Positions 22,201 through 35,785 of a stretch of DNA of 64,000 bases are shown in pieces (positions within the stretch are counted from its first letter, which is position 1; each line of letters begins with the position of its first letter). The stretch is from the NCBI GenBank assembly GCA_024516155.1, contig JAJJXM010000089.1, positions 1 through 64,000 of the forward strand, given 5' to 3'. The notes beneath the pieces are model-generated. The model saw nothing but the letters and a program-made list of their open reading frames with translations. It was not told where the DNA came from and made no database searches. A program made the position numbers and the translations under genes. This DNA is from Pyronema omphalodes. Taxonomy: Eukaryota > Ascomycota > Pezizomycetes > Pezizales > Pyronemataceae.

Positions 22201-23210
22201 CCTTAGCTGAGCTGCCGATTAAAGTTTAGGAAATATAGTAGTAAAAACTTTTATCGCTTGCCCCGCAAGTGACGTCCCTTCCTCACCGCCCCGCAAGTAA
22301 CTCCCACTACCCCTTCATAACGGTACCGCCGATACAACCTTCCTCCCAAGTTCCAAGTCTCAACTCAAGATTCAAGAGTTGAATGACGCTCCATCTATAT
22401 ATCTCTGTATCTATTTAGTATTCACATACATAGCATTTCTGCAGAATGCAAAGCGGAAATTCGGGGCTCGCGAGTACGGATAAATTTAATTAGCGACTAT
22501 ACATATGTAGCTAGCAACCCTACTGCAGTATATTTTAGCCTTCCTGATCAAAGATTTTGTGATATATGTAGATAACTAATTTCTCTTGGTATGTAAAAAA
22601 GCATTCCCGCCATTGAGTTTGTAAGGAATTTTAAAAATTCAACTCGATGTACAGTACTTCTTTATCTATAATCTAACTTCAGTCACAATACGATGCCATA
22701 CGATGCAATAAATTCATGTATAACCTTCTTGCCAACATCGACAAAAAAAACTCTTGTAGCCTCGTTAAATTTTAACCCTTATTCAGTCATCAATCTACTA
22801 TGTACTCTATACAACATAACGACAAGCGAAATTATATCATCAATTTCTAATTTCTAATTTCTACTATACCCAAGTTACGAGTATGTACATAAAATAATAC
22901 ATTCCCCACACCCCCGGGTCACATCCCCAGATAACCGCTTATTAACTCCCATAAGCGAAATTACAGCTTCGTATAATTATAATTCTTCCCCAGTAGCGGT
23001 TGAAAAATAACAGCCTGTTAGTAGTTACCCGCGCGAGTGAAGTTAGACATTCTGTGTATCCGGGTCTCTTAGCAACCAAGCACCTAACTAGGCGTGAAGG
23101 TGGACAGATGAAGCTATGTAAAACATGTCTGACTCTGCCAGTGAAATGTTTTCTAGTTTCTGGAAATAGGTAGTAAATAGAATCACCCGATACATACAAA
23201 CCCATCACCC

Positions 23211-23296
23211 AACCCCCAGAACCAGAACTAAAACCGGAACCAAAACCAAAACCAAAACCAGAACCAGAACCAGAACAAAAGCAGAATCAGAACTAG
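23211..23296 (+). repeat. (CCARAA)n hexanucleotide array
   Basis: About 14 units of CCAGAA, CCAAAA or CCGGAA, drifting to CAGAAT at the end. Confidence 0.85.
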
Positions 23297-23718
23297 AAAC
23301 TTTCCTCTTGAGTCTTGATGTTTCTACGCCCGGTGATTCCCCTTTTCTCAGCTTCCAAGCGCTGCAGCGCTGCTTCGCTCCCCAGCCTCAGCCTCAGCTC
23401 CAACCTGCACGACCCGCCCCTGTTTTTTTCTTTTAAATTCGGCAGCTCAGCCCTGGTTCCTCGGAAAATAGATGTCTCGGATTTTCTTTTTGTTGTCTTG
23501 CTTGTTTCTTTTTCTGTTTCTGTTTCTGTTTCTGTTTTTTCTATTTTGCGTCGATAAATAGGGATATATAGCATCATAACAGCACCGTGGCATAGCATAG
23601 GGATAAATAGGGATCTAAGATAAATAAGATAAATTGAATACCCCGGAAAGCCTGGGAATCACAGCAGCAACATAGTCATAGGCATAGAAACATCCAAACC
23701 TAGAACCGTAGAAACAAC

Positions 23719-23736
23719 CTCCCCCCCCCCCCCCTC
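23719..23736 (+). repeat. Poly-C tract
   Basis: A run of 16 or so C followed by CT-rich sequence, like the other homopolymers listed separately. Confidence 0.9.
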
Positions 23737-26700
23737 CCCTCCCTCTCTCACTCCTAGGCTTCGGACTTCACCGCCCACCGCCCACCGTTCACCGGTTATT
23801 TTCACCACACCATACATATCCTTACATCCCCAGCGCGCCGACCGGCTGTGGTAGGATATGCACGGCTATGTATACGGTACATACATATGCAAGACAAGAT
23901 GCGAGAGATATTTATAGATACATGTGTAAGACATGCTACAAGTAGGCAGTTCGTGTACATGTACATATGGACATGGTGACCATAGCTACATACATAGCTA
24001 GGCATCCATTTTTATATGGGTGTCTAAGCCATATATGGATAGATTGCATAAATGTTAACCTTGGTGTGATTTTGGAAATGCGAAGTGTGAAATGCGAAAT
24101 CGAGAAAGAGTCATGAAACGTTGGTAGACGATACTGTATACGGAGATACCAAAAATTAAGTTGGATGTGAGTTTTTGGTGCTGATGAGCTGAGAGAATAA
24201 GGTAGGGGAAGGAAGCAGGAGAAAGAGAAGCTACAGAATCCTCGAGCTCCCGGGCAAGGCTCTCGAGGACTCAAATGATAAATGCTAGCGGCTACATTTA
24301 AAAAACGAGACTCACCAAGCTTCAAAGTCGCGATAATTGCATTTTTTGTTATGTACATTACTCCTGAAACTACCGATGATATTTCCGGCATAGAAAGCTG
24401 AATCATAAGTTCAACTGTAGATAAATAGATATTATGCTTTGTCGACTCGCCGGTTATCCTGTGCATCATGGTGGGCGTACTGAGTGGGCGTGAGTGGGCT
24501 TGAACAGGTTCCTGTGGGATCCTGTGGGCTTCTGTAGGCTCCTGTAGGTTCCTGGACCCTTACTTACTGTAGCCCACAAGGCACACTACGCACACTATGC
24601 AGGCTACACAGACTTCGCATACCTCGCTAAAGGCGTTGGGTAACTTGGGTTTTGCGCCTCAAATGGCGTCACGTATGTCGTGTCATGTATGAAGTCAATC
24701 TTGGCTTGGGAACCTTGGTAGGTTAAGAATTTTTACCGGCCATGCTAATCAAATACGTATTGAGACTTCCGGGGACTGGTGAGCTTGAGACCGAAGATGT
24801 GAAGAAATGGAGCTGAAGTTGAAGCTGAAGTTGATAGATGGATTCGATGGATTGGCTATGACTGTGGCTGTGATGTCGTGATACTTCTGGATCATTTCCA
24901 GCTGGCAGTGCTGGTGATGTGTAGAGTAGCTTGGCTACTGGTTGAGTGGAGTATAGGATGGAAAAACCATGAAGTCGACGTCAGCGATGTATAAATTCTT
25001 TGGCCATAAAAATAAAAGGCTGTTAAATCATTTATATTGGTTCTTTTTGATTTATCAATCTATCTGAACCAGATTTTTAAGTTCCCGAGGTTCAGCTTCT
25101 TGATGACCGGTGCCGGGTGTGAAAATTCTCCTCTCTTTACATCCTTTTCAACTGTTCGATGCGAAAACTTCAAGATTCAAGCTACTGCGGTGATGACATT
25201 ATCCGCTGGCAACTGAGCGTGAGATAAAAGATTATTCTTATTGGTATTCACCATATTCCATCGTTAAAGTATTCTTTGTAGGGCTTAGCCACTTTAAATA
25301 CCATCAGCTTCAGCTCAGTTATGTTCACAGCTTATGTGTAGCTAGTGCGATGAGTTTATGTATGGCGTAATTAGCGTGGCTAGCTATCCATGTAGCTAAC
25401 TTTTAGCTACCAGCTACAGCCTACATACATAGTGACATTGCAGTTCAGCCCTCAACGACAAAAGTACAAAGCCACACATTAGAGAGTGCTTTTACGTTAG
25501 TAACTTTTCTTTATATTTTATGCTGTTTCAACTTTCAGGCTTTTGGGCTTATGGGGCTTTCGGCCCCTTGTTGTTGATGATGCTATGGGATTTTTACACT
25601 TGTGAATTTTTTTTTTCACCTTTTATCTTTATACCTTTTGCAGTGAAAATATTTAAATATAGAGTTTCTGTATTTTTAATACGTACGTTGCGCCACGGTT
25701 GTTCCTGCATCCATGCTTGATTGATTGATTGATTGATCACTGATTGATTTCTTCATAAACGCTGCTAACCTTAAGGTTATGACGTGCTCGACGGTAATAT
25801 ACATACATTTCTTAAACCTTCGGCTGTAACCTCGGCGGTCCATTGGAATAAGCTCTAAACCGTGCTTCGGTATTAGGGCCGTGGCCCCCCCCCTCTGTCT
25901 CTGTGAGAATTGTCTTGCGAGTCGTTATTCTTATGAGCCCTGTATGTTCCTCCTGCATGATTTATATGTGGAATGTTATCATCGTATTGTAATTCCCGTA
26001 AAGAAAATCCTCGAAAGTAGTATTAAAAGGTGAAAATTAATAAATATGTTGTATTCTCCATATATACAGTTGGCTACGTATCTATTTTCCGTATGTTTTA
26101 AACGACCTCAAACGGCATAGTATATAATCGGTATTTACATACGTACTCATGTATCCCTGAACGCCGGATGAGGTGTCTAAAGTGCACTATGAATCACGGT
26201 ACATAGTTTGCGTAACTTACGTTTCCATCTATGAGGGCTGGGCGTATGTAACGTAGCAGCCACAGTGAGTATAGCTATTCTCTAGTTGCGTCAGATGTCC
26301 GAGAATCATCGTTAAGCCTAGCTATGTAGCTATGTACCCGAACACAATCTAATGCCGGATGCCAAGTTCTGCCTAACGTCTTTAGTTAGTGAACTGTGGG
26401 ACAATTGGACTGTTTAAACCCAATGATTAGAAATCGTGGTTATACATGCGATTATATCGTGACGATGAGTCCAGTCAGGTATAAGACAAGACAAATATGA
26501 TGGCTGGAGACGGACACGTAAAGACTGTGGGAAACTTAACGGCTCGGATTTTCTAACTGGTATACGCAGATGCTCACAGATAAATAGCTAGTGAAGTAAA
26601 GAGTTGAATGGAGTCTTGCATTCTGTGGTTACTTCTTGGACTTTCCTTGGACTGAATCCCGGGCTCCAGTCCCATATAATTCAGTTCCAGCCGATTTGTT

Positions 26701-29105
26701 AAAACTTTATCTACTGTTTGCATTCTTCCAAAGCTGTAATCTCGATCTACCGGCCATTGTTGGTTTGTTTGTAAGGTTCCAGAATTCCCAGAAACTGGAG
26801 TTCCGAGTACTTATTGGTAATGTTTCAGTCGTAGTATTCTAGATATAAAATGCAAACAACCAACGAAAAATGTATCCTGCAGATGCTCGGAAGTTCACGC
26901 CGAGACTCACGACGAACTCCCAGTAAGCCTACAGAACCAGGAAGAAATAACCCACAGTGAATTGATACCGTTCCACCGAGGTGCTTGAGTAACCATCCAC
27001 AGATGAACCTTCAAAGGGTCCGCAAACGGGTACGGCCCTGCAGATGATCTGTAACGTTTCTAGGATTTGCTTCCGGTATCGGGTACCAAACGCCTTGTTG
27101 CAGGATATATCACCGACGAAATATATAATATTTTCGACCACTGTGTATTCGTGACGACTTACTTGATACCTTTGAAATCTATAGACAATTACTGGCACTG
27201 CATTACCGCTACGCCGCCGCACCCCCACTTATTGGAAACTTCCTGCATTCATGTCGTGTTAAGGCGTTGTTCGAAAGGAAGCTTTACGCCATGCCATCCA
27301 CACCTCCCGAACTACATAGTCTCAGCGTCAATCACATCAGGCTTTTTTGACGAGCCTAATGAGTCTGAAACCACGAGTACAGCAGCTAGCCCTAGGCTAG
27401 GCTAGCGATTCATATAAATGATCAACAGCCTGTGTAATGTTGAATTAGACCAAAAGGAATACAAAACGCCTTGTGAATAACTTGTGATTACTGATTATCT
27501 GCAGTTGCGTTACCTATTCTCACCTCAACACTACACGCATAAACCACAAGGCTGGGAATTTCTGAAACATATGTAGAGAAAATCTGGCTGCTTTTTGCAC
27601 GTACCACAGGTTCGTCCTAGATAGCTGTTTATCGATAAGTTTGAGTAAGTGATCAAGCAGGTCAAAAATCCGGGCTGGAATTGGAGGTTCTGTCTGATTA
27701 TTCTTTGGCCAAGATGGTGAATTGGAGAAGAGGAAGAAGGTTTACACTTGTCGCCAGTTGGGTGACCTCAGGCTGTCATAAGGTCAAGTTAAGCTTCACG
27801 GTACAGAAAATCATGTAACTATATCCTCGGCCTGTGCTTGTGTACATGAGCTACCATAATCCGTATCGTTGGTAAAAGTATCACCGTTATATATGGTAGC
27901 CTAAACCTTAACGCAACCTGTGAGTGTGTAATCATACATAATTACTCGGTTTACTTTTCAGCACTTTTTCTCCACCGAGCTGGAAAAGTGACTGAATTTT
28001 GAAAAGAGTCAATTAGAAACATGAAGGAAATGTTGAATTTGGTCTAGGCTAAGGTATCAGATGACGCAGGAGATTAGTAATTAGTATCGGCTATCCACTC
28101 ACCGCTGCATGCGGGAACGCTGGTACCCGGTGAAAATATTTCGCTGTGGGTTTGCTGCAGATTCTCTAGGATTCCCCGGTGGTGCTAAAATCACGTTTTG
28201 AGGTTTCTAGAAATATATGTAAAAGATACGTAACAGGTCCGGAGAATTGTATATCCAGGCTGGCATGAATGAACTTACAACTGGTAACTTATTAATTTCG
28301 TTGACAATTTCGATCATCCGGATTCAGAATTTCATCAATCGGACTTAGTCTATGAATTTCAAATCAACCGACAAATAATATAATTCAACCCAAGTACCGT
28401 TCTCATAATCATGTAGCTAACAGCCAGACAGGGTACCCATTCATGAACCAGTTCACTATGTAACCAAACCGACCGACAAAAAAAACATGAACCACAAAAA
28501 AAAAAAAAACAGTTCGCATGCGGTATATTAATACTGCTCCTCTGTATCTGTAACAAAAAATACTCAACAGATACCCGTCTTTGTACCACTCTCGCCTTTA
28601 TCGGTCGAGTTGCACTTACCAGCCTCCCTTCTCGAGTTCGTTAATAAATTACATAACGTCATTGTACATTCGCGATAATAGATTCCTTAGTATATCCGCC
28701 TTATTTTGGCAAGTTATTCAAGTTCTCAAGCTCATCTGATCCTCATCTGATCTCCAATAGTCTAATGCATTATGTATGATTCGCATGGTTCGTCAACTCC
28801 GGCGTTAGTTCACATTGCATCACTCGGTACATTATCCGGTTGTCGATTTTGACCAACCCTTTTAATTCGCCTGAAACATTACACGCTCTTTGAACAGCAA
28901 AAAACTGCATCCCGCTATAATTTAACACTGGTATTTTATAAAAACCCCACAGAAGTTACATAATAACCAAAAAGTTACTCCATCACGCTATTGATGGCGC
29001 CTTCCTCAGCAGCTCATCCTCATCTGTTGGCTATTTGACAACCCAGTGCGTAACGTAGAGGACCTGGATGGGGTGGATTTTCTACTTGGACAGACAGACT
29101 AGGGG

Positions 29106-29127
29106 TGGTTTTGGGGGGGGGGGGGGT
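29106..29127 (+). repeat. G-rich tract
   Basis: GGTGGTTTT followed by a run of about 13 G. It is able to slip and to form G-quadruplex-like structures. Confidence 0.85.
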
Positions 29128-30072
29128 GTTGACGCGGTTGGGACCTTGTAAGGAGGTGAGTTAAACCGCGGGATATTGCTACGGGGTTTTGGCGGGGATG
29201 GAGATGATGGATACTGAGCTTATTTTGCTATTTAAATACTTGGAATTTTGATTTGGAATTTGGATTGCCGACCGTTATATACAGAATCCTACGCCCTGAA
29301 TATCAGAATGTATAATAAACCCTTTGGCTTTTTAAACAGCCCTGTATATGCATTGCATACTAGTAACAAATACGCCTCGATCTAAAAGGTTCTTTAGAAT
29401 AGGATGTCGGTTGAGCTTTGTGAAATGTGTCTTGAAACTGCAGTTTAACACAATGTGCAGAGACGTCCAAGATCCCTGACTATTTGAGCTAGATTCTAAT
29501 CAATTCATTCACGCCATTTTAGGGCAACAAAAGGCTGGAAGGTGTTCCAGGTTATAGGTACGTGCCGTCCTTCAGTTGCAATACAGTCCGTCAAAACCAT
29601 CTACCGACTCCAATTCAGGCCCGTTTAAAACCATAGTGCCGTACCTAACTCTATGTAAAACCTCGTTTTTGGGTACCCTACCATATTCCCCACACGGCCT
29701 CCATAACACTCGATTTCAACCTCTCAAATATTAACCTCTCATCAATCCTCAACCTCAAAACTCCTCTCCTTCATCTCCCCCACAAGGCGATCTTTATCTC
29801 CCTGAACCAATTATTCACTTATCTGATATAAACCACAAATATTCAACCACAATCTATTCCCATCCTTTCTACACAACATCCACCATCCATCATAAAATAT
29901 TCTAAACCACTTACGGAAAGTTATACAAAATTTCAGTTGTTCTTCCTATAAAACATTTGTCGAGTGATAGTGCAGGTGATATCTATGTTTGACCACCGAG
30001 AATATTCTCAACCAATCATACATTTCTTCTGTTTCAATTTTCCCTACATTCTCTACTCTACTCAGTCGCAAT

Positions 30073-30277
30073 ATGCTTCCATTGCAGTTTCTGAGAATCC
30101 TACGTGCGGTACACATCAACCTCAAGATACTGCTCAAGAGAAATTCATACCTTTTACGTAGTACAGAGTCCATATTCTATGGTATGTGATTGTTACTGAT
30201 GGACTTACATATTTGGGATTCTGTGTGCAGATGATGGACGAGATGTTGGGGAATTTATGGAATCCTATATAAGATAG
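30073..30277 (+). CDS. Possible 51-aa spliced protein
   Basis: Exon 1 (30073-30181) and exon 2 (30231-30277) flank a 49-nt intron with GTATGT donor, TACTGAT branch-like site and TGTGCAG acceptor. The product starts MLPLQFLRILRAVHINLKIL, basic and hydrophobic in its first half, and ends ESIFYDDGRDVGEFMESYIR. About 350 bp of CT/CA-rich sequence upstream (29690-30060) resembles the leaders of the confirmed genes here. No family is recognised. An upstream in-frame ATG (29989) would make it longer. The splice is the main support, and chance cannot be excluded. Confidence 0.35.
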
Positions 30278-31745
30278 CAGGATGGTGGTAGGAATTAATG
30301 TATTTGGAGGAAACCCTGAGGCCTGTGGTTGGAGATAGAGGAAGGGTGGGTGTTGGGAAGGGTTAAAGTTGGGCTGCGGAATAGGTAGAAGACGGAAAGG
30401 AGAAGGAAATATGAATTGTGAATTGATGACGGCATCTAAATAAGGTTTTTATTAATTTCTTATTTTATTCTATTTTTTGAGATTCCAGATGGATATCATT
30501 AAGGGAAGATCCGTCAAGTTTGACCAACCTATTTACGCGAATTTCAGAGTCCAAATTTCGCTATATACGAAACTCACAATGCCATACCCAACCGAGCCTT
30601 CTAACGAGCTTTCCACCGTTCCAAAGTGTCATGGCAAATCCAATAAATCCCATAGCCTACAGTCCACATTTTTATATTCTATTTCCACGCGGCTCAAAGA
30701 TACCCTGGGAGGAGTTTTCAAAATACGATGATGATTGCTGGTGACGAAAATGAAGGTCACGATATTTGTCGGATTATACGATGTCATGACTCTTTTTTAT
30801 ACATACCCACGCCAAAAAGCTGTCACAGGTGGTGTACTAGATTGAATGTCGTTTAATGGATATATTTTTAGCGTGTGTTTATTCCGTTTATTTTTTTCCC
30901 GCAAATGAGCGTAGTGCATCTACTAGCGTAATATTTATTTCGGAATTCCTGGGTCGTGAAATATGAATTTGCGCTGGCATTTTATTGAATTCAAACCTTA
31001 TGTCCATGACAGCTTGATTACTCCTGCTTTATGAAGCTATATAACCAAAACATTCATTGAGCTATTGACTGTTGACACGGAAATTCTGGAAGTTTGGGGC
31101 CACTGGTAAATGCTCGCTTTATCTGCGTACTCGGCTCATGGTGTGTCTTTGCTTTTCGTTAAGGTTTCCCAGATTTCAGTGACACATGAGTTTAAGCATA
31201 ATATTAGTCTGGTCAAGAACGAGGCACTCATTCCCGTTTAAATAGCATGATATCCGTGAGTATCCTTCCGGATATCATGGCTACAGCGGATGTCGTCACC
31301 CTTTCGCCATATCTTTCGTTACCGATAACACCCGTTACTGTTCCGAATAACTGCGCGCTCCGGTATTTCATGTGGGACAATACCGACAGCCATACAGGCG
31401 CACACAGCACACACAGACTATAGTCACAAGTCCCACGGTTTTAAAATCGCAGTCACATAGTCACAATCGTGAAGCGGTCGCAAGAACACTCGGAAGCTGG
31501 AAAAGTGTGGCTGGTGAGTCTTGCGTTGCGTTGTGTCAATTCAGCACGCTCAGCCTTGTTATCACCGCTACCCACTACCTCTGTATTAGACACCACCACA
31601 TACCACCACACACATATACACACTACCACTTCGTGTAAGCTCGCTAATATCCAGCTGTGTAAATGCTCACTACCTCTCACTCGCTGCTGCTACCATTTTG
31701 CCTCCTCGCCCAACCCCTGTAGTTACCATAGCACCTAGCATCCTC

Positions 31746-33292
31746 CTAATCACTATCACTATCTCCACCCCCGAACCCAAATGAAAATCCACCCCCGCCA
31801 GTCTGCTTTTCCTCAACCAATTTCTCCCACTTTGTTTTTCTCTCTCGCTTCTCTCTTCTTTCCCGTAGTTGTTCCTGTGCCCGTGCCAAAACTTCGGGGT
31901 ATTTCTCTGCCATCCGCTCCACAAATAATCCATGAGGATCCATGACCTTATCGCAATCGAAACCAGAAACCGATCCACGCTGCTCATCCAGGAATTCTAA
32001 AACGTTGCTGACTTTATCCTCCGGAACAAAGTTCTGTGTTAAAGCCAGTGAATCCTCCGTGTTGACAACCAAATGCCACCATCCACTGGGAACGTATAGA
32101 AGCTCTCCTGCTTTACAAATTCCCTCTACACATCCAGGAGTTTTGCGAGCTATAGCATGGAAGCTTACTAACCACTCTGCAATGCTGAGAGGGGATGTAA
32201 CTTCCGCTTGATCGTCTGAGACAAAGACTCCTGGGGGTGTAACAGTAGGTGGGAACATAATCCAATATTTCTCACCCTGGAGCACGGCATTCCAAGCAGA
32301 GGTGGCATTGGGGTCTTTATGGAATGTTGAGCCACTGCGAGCAGGGCCAAGGATCATCCAGCGGTGGTCAGGTCTTTGTTCTCCCAAAACGGCGAAGTAG
32401 TCAGGACCAAAACATTCCGGGGGTTGAAAGGAGGATTCGGAGTTGGTTTTTTGCACAAAGTTCCGGTCGAAAAGATATAATGGGCTTTCATCCATCTGGT
32501 TCAACATGTAGAAAACGTAGGTTGATAATGGCCAGTCAACTGCTTCAGCCCGGAATGGGGTGGAGCCGAATTGTGAACAAAGAGTTTGGTAAGTCCATTT
32601 GTAGGCTGACCAGAACTTGACTGGATCGGTTAGGATGAATGGTGTGCTAGAGTAGCTTGGGAATTCGGAGGCGCTCAAGTTGTCGAAACGTTGAATTCGG
32701 TTGGCCACAGGAATACGGGAGGCATAGGGGCCTGGTGTGATCTGGGACATGTGCCATGGGCGGTAGAGACAGTCTGAGTAGAAGTTTGGAAGGGGAATTT
32801 GGGAATCGTATTTTGCTGGACGGTTCAGGTAGGTAAGACGCCAAGTACCTTGCCAGGTGAATGGGTTTTTTGAGAGTTCAGATCTATAGAAGTCATGTCA
32901 GATCACGGTTTATACACGTTCCTGAGAAGTTGGTTTATTAAAATTATTGGTTTATATTGGTCTACATACTCTATGAACAATTGTTTCCAGAGCTCTTCTG
33001 CACGGCTGAACCCGTACATGCCTTTACTAGTTTTTCCTAGTGACACCAGGTCCTCGGAACCGAGATATCCAAATACCTGCAGGATTAATTCATCGGGGAA
33101 AATACAGAACAATCCAGTGCTTGTGTCACGAAGATTGGTGGTCGCTCCTAACGCGTTTCCTGAAGGTTTGATTCGCAGGGGGTGCGGTTGAATTTCTGTA
33201 GCACGGCTGACGTCGTCGTGCAGAGGCGCAAACTTAACACGTTTTTGAGGCGGAGGCTGAAAGTCGTCAACTGGACGAGGTGAGGAAGGCAT
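31746..33292 (-). CDS. F-box plus JmjC-domain protein (JMJD6-type hydroxylase/demethylase fold)
   Basis: Two exons (33292-32970, 32883-31746; 86-nt intron) encode 486 residues. The ATG at 33292 begins MPSSPRPVDDFQPPP. A basic KKR-like stretch precedes an F-box at about residues 65-105 (IFPDELILQVFGYLGSEDLV), which would bind Skp1 in an SCF ligase. The JmjC domain keeps the Fe(II) triad: HKD (H296, D298) and a distal H378 in VPSGWWHLVVN. Conserved LNRP, WHMSQI and GEKYWIMFPP support the JMJD6/PSR-like subgroup rather than a histone demethylase with PHD fingers. The substrate cannot be told from sequence. The tail is charged, then Gly-rich, ending DSDSD. It diverges from eIF4A with a 726-bp shared promoter region. 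Confidence 0.88.
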
Positions 33293-34018
33293 CACGATGA
33301 TGCGGTGTCTGAAACGAGCGGTTAACGGACAGGCGCTGAGAAGATGCTGATCCGCCAGAACAAATGTTTCTCTTGGCTGGTTGGTGTGTTTTGTGAATAA
33401 AGAAAAAAAATGACGGATGGAGTAGCAACTCTATGAGTTGTCACTTGGTTGCTGCGAGGGATGCTCATTCTGCGGTGCTGTTGGTTGGTTTTTTTTGTCC
33501 TAGATGCGGGGTCCAGACTAACAGACAAAACAGCCCGCACTAACAAGGTTTGCCCCCAGTGAACTGCCCACGAGAACAAAAAGCTTTTCGAGGATGCCAC
33601 TATGAGACGGAGCAGGACGCTTACTAATTGTGGCGTTCGACATTCTTTTGTGTTAGCGTCGATAGTAGCCCAGCCTCCCATTGACCATTCACGCTGCTGG
33701 AAAAAGAAGGCTGAGCGCTAAATCGGGTTAGTGGCTGTGGCGCACAGGTTGGTTACTAGCATAGCCCGTGGTCACAAAGGGTAAGAAAAAAAACGACGCC
33801 CCCCACTTCTCCTCTTCTCCCCAAGTGCTATATCACTCAACCCACAACCTTCCATCTTACCATCAACTTCTCTCACCACCAGACTCACTGATACCCAGTC
33901 GAGTCCTTTTACACGCACCTTTAAATTAAAAAGTCAGTACCACGTCAACTGTCTTTTGCTTTTGCAACTCTCGCTAACCGTCCCAGACAAAACCAAACCA
34001 ACCTACCAACCACCCATC
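33293..34018. other. Bidirectional promoter region, JmjC gene / eIF4A
   Basis: No coding is seen. The 33790-34018 part is CT/CA-rich leader sequence of eIF4A. No clear TATA box was identified. Confidence 0.6.
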
Positions 34019-35785
34019 ATGGCTTCTGAAGGATTGAAGGACGTCGAGGTACGTTGTGTCCATTTTCTCCGGCCCCTTTTCAGCAACGACAGTTGTCAGC
34101 TGCGATGATCTGCTCCACACAGCATCTCATTCTTCGAAGCTGGATAGCAGTTGCAGCATCAAGCAACTGCGGGGTTGGTGGGGCTTCACAGAACATAACG
34201 GTTAACGCTTTCCACAGGGCCAGATCGAGTCCAACTACGATGAGACTGTCGACAACTTCGACAGCATGGACCTCAAGCCTGAGCTCCTCAGAGGTAAGAA
34301 CATCATTTCCCCGGCCTCAGCCGATGCGTTGGCCTCTTCTTCCCGCAGAACACGTTACTGATTGCTGTACAGGAATTTACGCTTACGGGTAATGCCTACC
34401 GACGAAGAAAATTTTGCAACTCAAAATCTAACAAATCGACAGTTTCGAGCGTCCTTCCGCTATTCAGCAGCGTGCCATTCTTCCCGTCATCAACAGTATG
34501 TATCCCCTAGCTCCTAGCGCCCCCCAGAGCTTTTAGCTATTGAGCAAAGAGACATCTCGCTCCATCTTCGCGCCTATCGCGGTTACATCTGGGAACCGTT
34601 TATTAACGTCTGCATAGACCGGGATGTTATTGCCCAGGCCCAGTCCGGAACTGGAAAGACCGCCACTTTCTCCATCTCCGTTCTTCAGAAGATCGACCTC
34701 TCCGTCAAGCAGTGCCAGGCTCTTATCCTTGCTCCCACTCGTGAGCTCGCCCAGCAGATTCAGAAGGTTGTTGTCGCCATTGGTGACTTCATGAACGTTG
34801 AATGCCACGCCTGTATCGGAGGAACCGTCGTCCGTGAGGACATGAAGATCCTCCAGGACGGTGTCCACGTCGTTGTTGGAACCCCCGGACGTGTCCACGA
34901 CATGATCCAGCGCCGTGCCCTCAAGACCGACGCCATCAAGCTTTTCGTCCTTGACGAGGCCGATGAGATGTTGTCTGTATGTTCTTCCAATTCTTCCTAT
35001 TCGCGCTTCAAATGCTTACAGCCCATCAGCGTGGATTCACCGAGCAGATCTACGACATTTTCCAGCTCCTCCCCCAGAGCACTCAGGTCGTCCTTTTGTC
35101 CGCCACCATGCCCCAGGACGTCCTCGAGGTTACCACCAAGTTCATGCGTGACCCCGTCCGCATTTTGGTCAAGAAGGCCGAGTTGACCCTTGAGGGTATT
35201 AAGCAGTTCTACATTGCTGTTGAGAAGGAGGAGTGGAAGCTTGACACTCTTTCCGACTTGTACGAGACTGTCACAATCACCCAGGCCGTCATCTTCTGCA
35301 ACACCCGCAGAAAGGTCGACTGGTTGACCGAGAAGCTCACTGCCCGTGACTTCACCGTTTCTGCCATGCACGGAGACATGGACCAGAACCAGCGTGACAT
35401 GATCATGAAGGAGTTCCGTTCCGGATCTTCCCGTGTCCTCATCGCCACCGACCTTTTGGCCCGTGGTATCGACGTTCAGCAAGTCTCCCTTGTCATCAAC
35501 TACGACCTTCCCGCCAACCGCGAGAACTACATCCACCGTATCGGACGTGGAGGACGTTTCGGACGTAAGGGTGTTGCCATCAACTTCGTCACTGCTGTAT
35601 GTTTTTCCAACCTCTTAAACGCGTTATTATATACTGACAGGTTTTCAGGACGATGTCCGCATGATGCGTGAGATTGAGCAGTTCTACTCTACCCAGATCG
35701 AGGAGATGCCCATGTTTGTACCCTTCACCCCATATTCCAGTGACATTGACTAATGCGAAATAGGAACGTTGCCGACCTTATCTAA
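34019..35785 (+). CDS. TIF1: eIF4A, ATP-dependent DEAD-box RNA helicase
   Basis: Eight exons (34019-34048, 34218-34293, 34373-34388, 34443-34495, 34618-34976, 35030-35596, 35649-35713, 35764-35785) total 1188 nt, or 395 residues, the normal eIF4A length. eIF4A unwinds 5' leaders of mRNA as part of eIF4F during cytosolic translation initiation. All DEAD-box motifs are present: Q motif ([12 protein letters not shown]), [43 protein letters not shown] and [11 protein letters not shown], ending MPMNVADLI. Exon 3 is only 16 nt and the last coding exon is 22 nt. Intron 1 (169 nt) contains a perfect 8-bp hairpin at 34149-34172. The gene is strongly C-biased at third positions, as expected for high expression. 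Confidence 0.98.

Larger units (their letters stand above)
19282..31745. other. 12.4-kb gene-poor stretch
   Basis: It lies between the CAF120 5' end and the 3' end of the JmjC gene. Only short random open frames occur. Non-coding landmarks are a GC-rich block near 20600-20900, a hexanucleotide array at 23211-23296, poly-C at 23720-23735, CCTGTRGG-type repeats at 24500-24560, frequent TAGCTA/GTAGCTA words at 23970-24000, 25340-25420 and 26310-26330, (TTGA)n at 25719-25745, and a G-run at 29106-29127. One plausible small spliced gene is at 30073-30277. No transposon protein is recognised. It may hold long non-coding transcripts, distal regulation or fully decayed repeats. Confidence 0.6.

Noticed and set aside
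26929..27405. Overlapping 99- and 112-residue open frames on opposite strands
   Set aside because: No leader, splice logic or recognisable motif; fits chance in long non-coding DNA.
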